From assembly GCA_964515805.1 (NCBI GenBank), contig CAZEUZ010000137.1, positions 1-7,675 of the forward strand: a DNA stretch of 7,675 bases, in the 5' to 3' direction. A program made the translations under genes and the position numbers. Below, one piece after another: positions 1 through 5,791 of the stretch (position 1 is the stretch's first letter; each line of letters begins with the position of its first letter). The notes below the pieces were generated by a model. That model was given only the letters and a program-made list of their open reading frames with translations, was not told where the DNA came from and searched no databases. This DNA comes from CAZEUZ01 sp964515805 (lineage in GTDB: Bacteria; Pseudomonadota; Gammaproteobacteria; Pseudomonadales; Cellvibrionaceae).

Positions 1-595
1 GACCCGATAGCAGCGCGGCAATGGCAAACGCAAAGGTAACTGAAAAGCCAACGTAACCCATATACAACATGGGTGGATGAAACATCAGTCCGGGATCTTG
101 TAGCAGTGGGTTAAGGTCGCCTCCCTCCACTGGAGGTACGGGTAAAATACGATCAAACGGGTTAGAGGTAAACAACATGAACAGTAGAAAGCCAATACTG
201 ATCATACCCATAACCGATAAGACTCTCGCCAACATGGCTAAAGGCAGTTGACGGCTAAATAAACTCACGGCGAAACTCCAACCCGTGAGAATCAAGGCCC
301 ACAGTAATAATGAGCCTTCATGTCCGCCCCATACAGCACTAAATTTATATTGTACCGGCAGCAAAGTATTAGAGTGACCGGCCACATAGCGCACGGAAAA
401 ATCATCCTGCAAGAAAGCCCAAGTCAAACAACAGAAACTGAATAGGGTGAAAAGAAAACTGCCTGCCGCTAAAGATCGGCTACTACTCATGAGTGAGTGA
501 TTGTTAAGATGCACCCCCAGCAGTGGCAATAGCGCCAGCAACAAAGACAAGCAAAGAACAATAATAAGTGAGAAATGGCCCAGTTCAGGGATCAT
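1..595 (-). CDS. ccmF: Cytochrome c maturation protein CcmF, N-terminal 198 codons (cut by window edge)
   Basis: CcmF is the large inner-membrane subunit of the System I haem lyase, which with CcmH attaches haem delivered by CcmE to CXXCH motifs of apocytochrome c in the periplasm. The visible part begins MIPELGHFSL and shows several hydrophobic segments (about residues 7-28, 42-62, 95-113, 124-143 and 177-197). It carries two family hallmarks: WGGHEGSLLLWALIL (89-103) and GGDLNPLLQDPGLMFHPPMLYMGY (158-181, given here only to locate it). His173 in FHPPM falls at the number of the periplasmic haem-ligand histidine of E. coli CcmF. The WWD domain and the other histidines lie beyond the left edge. 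The start at 595 is the first possible one, because an in-frame TAA (the stop of the upstream gene, 602-604) lies three codons before it. Its Shine-Dalgarno is weak (TTGAG, spacing about 9), so translational coupling to the DUF4340 gene 6 nt upstream is likely. The related NrfE-type lyase is a less likely reading. Confidence 0.95.
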   Translation of the reverse strand, partial: MIPELGHFSLIIVLCLSLLLALLPLLGVHLNNHSLMSSSRSLAAGSFLFTLFSFCCLTWAFLQDDFSVRYVAGHSNTLLPVQYKFSAVWGGHEGSLLLWALILTGWSFAVSLFSRQLPLAMLARVLSVMGMISIGFLLFMLFTSNPFDRILPVPPVEGGDLNPLLQDPGLMFHPPMLYMGYVGFSVTFAFAIAALLSG

Positions 596-601
596 TAACG
601 T

Positions 602-1558
602 TTACTCAACCTCAAGAGGCGGTACGGATTTACCCGTCGGTTCCGCTTTAGCATCTGTCTCTGATTCACTGCGCGTAAGTTTTGCCAGGTCGACACTAGT
701 AATACGCTGATAATCGATTTGATTGAGAGTAAACACTTCGTCCGTGATTTGTTGTTTGACGTAGTACTTATCTTCAAATTCAAGGAATTGATAATTGTGC
801 TGTCGTTGGCCTTTGACAGTAAGAGTTTTAACTGCAGAGCCAACAAATATTGGCGGCTCGGGTATCAGTTCCAATACGCGCAAGTTCGATAGCGCTCTTG
901 CCAAACCTACTGCCTTGTCTTGATACAGTGGTACTGTTTTATCAGCTGGTGATTTTAATATCCAGGCATCTTGTTCTTTGATCAGACGGTAATCAGGGCC
1001 TTGAATATGTTTGATATCTCTGACAGCCAATAAGCTTTTATCTAACCACTGTTGATCTTTTATAGGAAAATCAAAGGTATTTAATGGCAAGGCATAGACA
1101 TTGTCATCACCCAACATTCTCAAATGGACTTTGCGAAAACCAGGCGAAGAACCCAGCAACAGATCGGCAATCTTGTTCCCTTCTTGGAATAGTTGAATGC
1201 GGCGTTGGAAATTATCCTCCTGTAATTCAAAGCGCTGATGACTAGCTTTAGTAGTGGCAATAGGCCAGTTGGTCGTCAACGCGGACAGCTTGTTCAACGC
1301 AGTATCCAGTTGACTTTGACTGACGGGAAGCTGGTTGAGATTAGCCAGAAACCAAGCATTTTCATCCCTGGTTAGTACTGCGTTTTCTGTTTGTTCAGCG
1401 CCCATAATGACAATCTTATCCAGTTTATCTCGATCAAAACTGAGCAATGATTCTGTCTGGTAAGAATCAATCTGTTGGCTGCGTTGCCAGTAGATAACGG
1501 ATATGAGCAACACTTGTAGACATAAGCATACCGATAAATAAATAGGCAATCGGGTCAT
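602..1558 (-). CDS. DUF4340 domain protein, membrane-anchored periplasmic partner of the GldG-like ABC system
   Basis: A 318-aa protein with one hydrophobic segment (about residues 5-24) after a short MTRLP start and no obvious signal-peptidase or lipobox site. It is therefore probably an uncleaved anchor with the rest in the periplasm. The body matches the DUF4340 pattern as I know it: a beta-rich repeat around FDRDKLDKIVI (41-51), then ADLLLGSSPGFRKVHLRM (131-148), VYALP (154-158) and WLDKSLL (171-177). The tail (about 296-318) is charged and Pro-rich and looks disordered. DUF4340 genes commonly sit directly after GldG-type genes, as here, which suggests a subunit or accessory of the same complex; the biochemical role is unknown. 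ATG at 1558 is preferred to the ATG at 1579 because AGGGAG lies 6 nt before it and the longer form would overlap the upstream gene. The TAG of the upstream gene ends 10 nt before this start. Confidence 0.85.
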   Translation of the reverse strand: MTRLPIYLSVCLCLQVLLISVIYWQRSQQIDSYQTESLLSFDRDKLDKIVIMGAEQTENAVLTRDENAWFLANLNQLPVSQSQLDTALNKLSALTTNWPIATTKASHQRFELQEDNFQRRIQLFQEGNKIADLLLGSSPGFRKVHLRMLGDDNVYALPLNTFDFPIKDQQWLDKSLLAVRDIKHIQGPDYRLIKEQDAWILKSPADKTVPLYQDKAVGLARALSNLRVLELIPEPPIFVGSAVKTLTVKGQRQHNYQFLEFEDKYYVKQQITDEVFTLNQIDYQRITSVDLAKLTRSESETDAKAEPTGKSVPPLEVE

Positions 1559-1564
1559 TTCTGT

Positions 1565-1570
1565 CTCCCT
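1565..1570 (-). promoter_or_regulatory. Ribosome binding site fixing the DUF4340 start at 1558
   Basis: On the minus strand AGGGAG is followed by 6 nt and then ATG (1556-1558). The purine run overlaps the TAG stop (1569-1571) of the fusion gene upstream, a typical arrangement for translational coupling. The alternative ATG at 1577-1579 lies upstream of this site and has no comparable sequence. Confidence 0.75.
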
Positions 1571-4514
1571 ATTGAGCAATTATTTGTTGATAGCGTTGCG
1601 CCCGCCGCCGCCGATAACGCTTTTCAATCAATGCGATAATAATCAACGCCAATGCTGCTAAACCGTAGTTTAGGTACTCCCAAAACATTTGGGTTTCCTG
1701 TTCCATTGGGGGCAGTGTGCGATTAAATTGACCACGGGAGCGTATACTCAGCAGATTAGTATCTTCCAGTGACCAATCGATGGCGTTGGCGATGAGCTGC
1801 AAGGTGTTGAGGTATTCAGATCGTTGTGCACTGCTGACCAAGCGAATGATTTCATCACGCATAAAATCATTAGAACTGATGAGAATAATACGAGCCGCTG
1901 TCGATGAACGCTCTATCACGCTGTCTATTTGCAAAGTTTGATCGGCATCAGTAGCGATATCAGTGCTATTTTCATCTTCAATTTCCTCAACAGAATCCGT
2001 TTCTGCTATCGCAATATCCAATAGTGGTGACGATTGACCACTAAAATAAGAATCAAACTGACCTTCGCTGATCACACCTAAAAGCTGGCGGCCACGCGTT
2101 TCCGTAGGTGCAAATGTACTCAATCCTTGTTCGGTAATTTTGGGCATAATATCCAGTGAATCCGATAGCCAAGCCTCGGGTGTACTGTGCAGTAGCTCCG
2201 TTACCGTACGTGCTTTGTTTTTATCGTCGTCGACAATAATAGGCGAAGCCCAAGCCAAGGTGACCTGTGGTAATTCCGAAGTGATTAGATTGTCACTGTT
2301 CAATCCTTGTTGTCGGATATCGATAAAGAAAGGGTAGTCCAGCATGCGTATTTCTTGGAACTGCAGTCCGCCGATGCTGCGTGTTACCGGTACGGGAAAG
2401 GCGGCATTTTGAGGATCTAATACCAGTTTCGGTTCAATGCTCAGCCCATGATGGAGCAACCATTCTTTCAGGCCACTCTCACGTGGTTGAAGTTGCAAAC
2501 TGCGGTTTGCTAGCTGCGCACTGTAGGGCGATATCATTAACAGTAAGGTTCCACCACGCATCAGGAACTGATCTACAGCAAAAACAGCCTTGGCGTCCAA
2601 CGATTCGGGCGCCGCCAATACCAGGATATCCGCTTCACCTGAAACACGGCCATCGTCTAAATTTTCTTGTACGACATTGAGCTCTGCTCCAAGAAAGCTC
2701 TCCAGTTGATTAAATCTCGGCCCACCAGTGTAACCATAAGGAGTTTGTGGTTGCTGTGAGTTAGGCAACGCCAAGGCAACCGTCTTGGTAAAGCCACTGG
2801 CGAACCGTTTAACTGCTGCCTGAAGATTGCGTTCAAATGTTGCTATTTGCATGTCAGTCAGAGGGATCTGCACTAGTTGATCGGCTTTTGACAAAGTCAT
2901 GTAAAAGTAGAAACGTTGTTGATCAAACAAACTGGTGGCCATTGGTTCAAAGCCATAATTTTCCGCAATTTGGCGACCAATTTCACCATTGTTAGAGTCG
3001 GGATCGAGAATTTTCAGCTGCAAACGACCATTGGACTCTGCAGCCATCTCCTCAACTGCCGCAGTAATTTCTTTTTTTAACAGACTCAACTGTTCTGGCA
3101 GGCGATCATCAGTGGAAAAATAACCAGTAAATTGCAAACCGCCCTGTACTGTATCAAATAAATTTCCCGCTGCCTGGTAACTGTTGAGCACTTTTTTAAT
3201 TGCTCTCGTTAAATCATGCTCTGGGTTGCGCAGTTGTACGTCAATACTGGTTTCACTGTCAGCGCCAACCTCAATCAGATCGCGAAAAGCCAGCACCTCG
3301 TATTCATCACCGTAATGGACCAGCACGTTGAAATAGGAACTAACAATGGATGATTGATAGCGATCGGCAACTTGAAACGGCACTGGCTGAATACCATATT
3401 TTTGATTGGCTTCCTCTTCCAACTCGGGTTCATTTTGTGGATCGATAAATTCCACTCTTACTTTACCGTTGCCAACAATCTCGTATTCGCGCATAAGGTC
3501 GCGCAGTTGAGGAACTAACGGTGCTAATAAAGGATGGGTTTTACTGCTGAAATAACCACGCAATAATAATGGCTCTTGTAGTTGGTTGATATATTGCTGG
3601 GTAGCCTCGGAAATCGAATATTGCTTGCCTTCAGTGACATCGATACGCCAGCTGGTGAGCTGACCCAACCACAGATTGGCGATCAACACATTGACTATCA
3701 ACAAGACGCTGACTAGTCGCCATACATAGTGATAGTTATCGATTTTGCCCGCCGCTCTGGCCGAACTTTTGAGATGACGTTTTGACCAGCGTTCTTTTTC
3801 CAACGTAAATGTATTGAGAGTAATAAAGACGACGATAATACTCAGGTAATAATAGAGATCGCGAAGGTCGAGAACGCCGCGGGTAATAGCGTCAAAGCGC
3901 GCCCCCATGCCGAACCAACGCAGCCATTCTCCCGCTCGATTACCAAAAAAATCGGTAATTGTAGTCGTGCCCAATAGATAAAATAGGCCACCGATAGTGC
4001 TGGCCACAATCATACTGACGATTTGATTGCTGCTGCGAGCTGATACGAATAAACCGATACTCAAGTAAGCAGCACCCATAAGTATAGTCGCTATATAACC
4101 CGCTACTACTGGACCCCAGTCCAAATCACCGAGGTAGGCCACCGTGAGCGGCAACGGCAAAGTGATCAGTAAGGCAATCTTTAACAAAAATAAACAAGCA
4201 ATAAACTTACCTACTACGAAGTGCCATAATGGCGCTGGTTGAGTGAGTACGTATTCCAGAGTTCCCGTTCGCCGTTCTTCACTCCAAAGGCGCATGGTCA
4301 ATGTGGCTGATAAGAAAATCAACAGAATAGGCATCCATTCAAATAGCGGCCGCACATCAGCGATATTGCGTGCAAAAAATGCCTGCCCCCAAAAGAATAC
4401 AAATAGCGTAACTGCAGCAAAAGTAGCAAGAAAAACATAGGCGACAGGAGAGGCAAAAAAGAGTGTTATTTCTTTTAGCGCTATCCGCTTAATAGTTCGA
4501 CTAGCCTGCAACAT
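1569..4514 (-). CDS. ABC-2 permease fused to GldG-like periplasmic auxiliary protein (GldFG-type fusion)
   Basis: A 981-aa fusion. Residues 1 to about 247 are an ABC-2 permease with about six membrane helices (near 19-43, 61-77, 101-128, 136-157, 166-185 and 222-238) and the family motif RLWSEERRTGTLEYVLTQP (75-93). A further helix (266-285) leads into the GldG signature RIDVTEGKQYSISEAT (290-305). The long periplasmic region that follows contains two related units (about 317-445 and 459-571). It then has an ABC_transp_aux-like stretch with FNQLESFL (601-608), AVDQFLMRGGTLLLMISPYS (646-665) and ISSNDFMRDE (879-888), an acidic insert (838-859), a final helix (947-963) and a basic cytoplasmic tail (965-974). 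In Bacteroidetes GldF and GldG are separate proteins working with the ATPase GldA; here they are one chain. Substrate unknown; gliding should not be assumed. ATG at 4514 is chosen over 4547 because AGGAGG precedes it. The gene overlaps the ATPase gene by 14 nt. Confidence 0.9.
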   Translation of the reverse strand: MLQASRTIKRIALKEITLFFASPVAYVFLATFAAVTLFVFFWGQAFFARNIADVRPLFEWMPILLIFLSATLTMRLWSEERRTGTLEYVLTQPAPLWHFVVGKFIACLFLLKIALLITLPLPLTVAYLGDLDWGPVVAGYIATILMGAAYLSIGLFVSARSSNQIVSMIVASTIGGLFYLLGTTTITDFFGNRAGEWLRWFGMGARFDAITRGVLDLRDLYYYLSIIVVFITLNTFTLEKERWSKRHLKSSARAAGKIDNYHYVWRLVSVLLIVNVLIANLWLGQLTSWRIDVTEGKQYSISEATQQYINQLQEPLLLRGYFSSKTHPLLAPLVPQLRDLMREYEIVGNGKVRVEFIDPQNEPELEEEANQKYGIQPVPFQVADRYQSSIVSSYFNVLVHYGDEYEVLAFRDLIEVGADSETSIDVQLRNPEHDLTRAIKKVLNSYQAAGNLFDTVQGGLQFTGYFSTDDRLPEQLSLLKKEITAAVEEMAAESNGRLQLKILDPDSNNGEIGRQIAENYGFEPMATSLFDQQRFYFYMTLSKADQLVQIPLTDMQIATFERNLQAAVKRFASGFTKTVALALPNSQQPQTPYGYTGGPRFNQLESFLGAELNVVQENLDDGRVSGEADILVLAAPESLDAKAVFAVDQFLMRGGTLLLMISPYSAQLANRSLQLQPRESGLKEWLLHHGLSIEPKLVLDPQNAAFPVPVTRSIGGLQFQEIRMLDYPFFIDIRQQGLNSDNLITSELPQVTLAWASPIIVDDDKNKARTVTELLHSTPEAWLSDSLDIMPKITEQGLSTFAPTETRGRQLLGVISEGQFDSYFSGQSSPLLDIAIAETDSVEEIEDENSTDIATDADQTLQIDSVIERSSTAARIILISSNDFMRDEIIRLVSSAQRSEYLNTLQLIANAIDWSLEDTNLLSIRSRGQFNRTLPPMEQETQMFWEYLNYGLAALALIIIALIEKRYRRRRAQRYQQIIAQ
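2802..3566 (-). repeat. Internal duplication in the periplasmic half of the GldG-like fusion
   Basis: Two diverged protein-level units lie in tandem at about residues 317-445 and 459-571. They share GYFS near the start (320-323 and 464-467), then NGKVRVEFIDPQNEPE (349-364) against NGRLQLKILDPDSNNG (495-510), then NQKYGIQP (370-377) against AENYGFEP (517-524), and end in a similar amphipathic helix (LTRAIKKVL, 435-443, against NLQAAVKRF, 563-571). The alignment was made by eye. Identity is modest but the order and spacing agree. The DNA itself shows no recent repeat, so the duplication is old. Confidence 0.65.
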
Positions 4515-5475
4515 TAGCACTCTCCTCCTGCTGATAATCTTTCTCATTTACTTGACGAAACAGTGTCTCCAAATTTCGCTGTTCTGCCTGTAGCGCGTAC
4601 ACATCCCATCCTTTTTTGACAATATGCTTAGTGATAGTAGCACTGAGAGCATGTTGGTCGGCTTCTGTTTTTAACGTGATGCAGTAATGATTCATGCTTT
4701 TATTAGCTGTGATAATTTCACTACCTTTACAAATCACTTTGGCGATCCCTTCAAGTGCCTCCAAACTTGGCATGTCGGCTTCGGGAAGAGAGCTCATCAA
4801 CAGCAAGTTGCGGCTTTGGCGCAACTCATTCAATTGTGAGTCGAGAACTAATTTCCCCGAACGCAAGATCAGTGCTCGCGAACACAGAGCATCGACTTCC
4901 TGCATAATATGGGTGGATAGGATGATAGTCGCATCGCCCGCCAGCTCACGAATCAATTCACGCATATACTGGGTTTGCTCCGGATCCAGACCATTGGTAG
5001 GTTCATCGAGGATCAGCAGTTTGGGGCGGCCCAAGATCGCCTGGGCGACACCGACGCGCTGCTTATATCCGCGCGACAGAGTTCCTATGGGAGAGAGAAA
5101 TTTGTCAGTGATAGCCGTTGCTTTAACAACTCTGGCAACTTCTGCAGATTTGCGTTTATCATTCAGGCCTTTCAAGGTTGCCGCGTAGTCTAAATAGTCA
5201 GCTACCGTCATTTCTGGATAGACCGGCAAGTTTTCCGGCAGATAGCCCAGCTGTTGTTGAATAGCTTTCGGATTTAGCTTTGAATCAATATCATCGACAA
5301 CAACCGTGCCTTCGTCAGGCTCCAGATAGCCACTAATAATTTTCATTACCGTGGTCTTACCGGCGCCATTGTGACCGAGCAAGCCGACAATTTCACCTTT
5401 ATCAATGGCAAAGGTTACACCATCGACGGCCTTGACATCATCATAGTAGCGAGCTAGTTGATTGACTTCTAGCAT
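4501..5475 (-). CDS. ABC transporter ATP-binding protein, GldA/ABC-2 type
   Basis: The 324-aa cytoplasmic ATPase expected to power the permease fusion encoded next. All core motifs are intact: Walker A GHNGAGKTT (34-42), signature LSRGYKQRVGVAQAI (133-147), Walker B LLILDEPT (153-160), D-loop NGLD (161-164) and the switch histidine in STHIM (H189). The Q-loop position reads GYLPENLPVYPEMTV (77-91), with Glu81 where many ABC proteins have Gln, a variant I believe is usual in this subfamily. About 100 residues follow the nucleotide-binding core (from about 222), the added C-terminal domain seen in GldA-like ATPases. ATG at 5475 has AGGGG (5483-5487) 7 nt upstream. The last codons overlap the start of the permease gene by 14 nt. 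It is the first gene of the apparent four-gene operon, after a 316-nt non-coding gap. CcmA is unlikely, since that protein is shorter (about 200 aa). Confidence 0.95.
   Translation of the reverse strand: MLEVNQLARYYDDVKAVDGVTFAIDKGEIVGLLGHNGAGKTTVMKIISGYLEPDEGTVVVDDIDSKLNPKAIQQQLGYLPENLPVYPEMTVADYLDYAATLKGLNDKRKSAEVARVVKATAITDKFLSPIGTLSRGYKQRVGVAQAILGRPKLLILDEPTNGLDPEQTQYMRELIRELAGDATIILSTHIMQEVDALCSRALILRSGKLVLDSQLNELRQSRNLLLMSSLPEADMPSLEALEGIAKVICKGSEIITANKSMNHYCITLKTEADQHALSATITKHIVKKGWDVYALQAEQRNLETLFRQVNEKDYQQEESANVAG
4524..4529 (-). promoter_or_regulatory. Ribosome binding site fixing the fusion-gene start at 4514
   Basis: A consensus AGGAGG on the minus strand stands 9 nt before ATG at 4512-4514. 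It lies inside the 3' end of the ATPase gene, so the two genes are probably coupled in translation. The alternative ATG at 4547 would add 11 basic residues and a 47-nt overlap, and makes this strong site useless. Confidence 0.75.
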
Positions 5476-5490
5476 ATGTGGTCCCCTAAC

Positions 5491-5510
5491 ATTGTCTATT
5501 GCGAGACAAT
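5491..5510. repeat. Perfect 7-bp inverted repeat before the ABC operon (possible operator or 5' UTR hairpin)
   Basis: ATTGTCT (5491-5497) and AGACAAT (5504-5510) are exact inverted copies around a 6-nt centre. A 10-bp palindrome, ACAATATTGT (5506-5515), overlaps the right arm and adds a third ATTGT half-site (5511-5515). On the minus strand the repeat ends 3 nt before the AGGGG ribosome site of the ATPase gene. It could therefore act as a repressor site in DNA or as a hairpin beside the Shine-Dalgarno in RNA. The symmetry is seen; the function is inferred. Confidence 0.45.
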
Positions 5511-5747
5511 ATTGTTTAACAGTTGGATCGGTAAAAAGCTATTCGTTTTCAAATAAGACTGGTTAATGACCATAAGTTCCGTGTGTATAAAGTACGAACT
5601 ATTCTTTAGGTTGACAAAATTCGCTGACTAACGTTAACGCTAATGATCATTTCATGCTGTAAATTTGGGGACTATTGACTAGAGTTCAAGTGGAGTAGTT
5701 TTTGTAGCGCACCTGTCTAATTTTTAGCACGCTTACAAAAGAATCTG

Positions 5748-5767
5748 CTTGGTTGGCACTTGCCAAG
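5748..5767 (-). terminator. Weak hairpin downstream of the sugar transferase, possible terminator
   Basis: About 25 nt after the transferase stop, two alternative 5-bp stems are possible: TTGGC/GCCAA (5753-5757 with 5762-5766) and CTTGG/CCAAG (5748-5752 with 5763-5767). On the minus strand a short T-rich run, TTCTTTT, follows only several nt later. The stem is short and the U-tract displaced, so termination here is a guess based mostly on position. Confidence 0.25.
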
Positions 5768-5791
5768 GTGGAGGCTGCTATCCTTTCTAAA

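Larger units (their letters stand above)
5476..5791 (-). other. 316-bp non-coding gap upstream of the ABC/ccmF operon
   Basis: AT-rich, with no gene I can support on either strand. Its place between the transferase stop and the ATPase start makes it the likely home of the operon promoter, but no minus-strand -35/-10 pair matches well. It holds a weak hairpin after the transferase (5748-5767), overlapping short palindromes TAACGTTA (5629-5636) and CGTTAACG (5632-5639) within a hexamer-like series TAACGT-TAACGC-TAATGA (5629-5646), and the inverted repeat at 5491-5510. A 25-codon minus-strand frame (5496-5573) is too short to call. Confidence 0.6.

Noticed and set aside
595..846. 83-codon minus-strand open frame overlapping the end of DUF4340 and the ccmF start
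   Set aside because: Out of frame with DUF4340 and rich in Ser, Asn, Lys and Arg, with no domain. The DUF4340 and ccmF frames explain the DNA.
4694..5188. 164-codon open frame on the plus strand
   Set aside because: It is antisense to the ABC ATPase core, whose Walker and signature motifs are unmistakable. The translation has no recognisable family features.
4501..5475. The ATPase as CcmA, the haem-exporter ATPase, because ccmF is in the same operon
   Set aside because: The 324-aa length with a C-terminal extension and the adjoining ABC-2/GldG fusion point to the GldA type. CcmA is about 200 aa and is followed by CcmB.
1569..5475. A gliding-motility machine, from the GldA/GldF/GldG resemblance
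   Set aside because: Bacteroidetes gliding also needs the type IX secretion proteins (GldK-GldN, SprA and others), none of which is here. Gld-like ABC systems occur in many non-gliding bacteria.
5507..5540. Minus-strand TTACCG, 17 nt, TATTGT as the ABC operon promoter
   Set aside because: Only about 3/6 and 4/6 matches to the sigma-70 boxes. The placement before the inverted repeat is attractive but the match is no better than expected by chance in AT-rich DNA.
5611..5639. TTGACA (5611-5616), 17 nt, TTAACG on the plus strand as a promoter
   Set aside because: The -35 is perfect but the -10 is poor, and no plus-strand gene follows. Not worth calling without transcription data.
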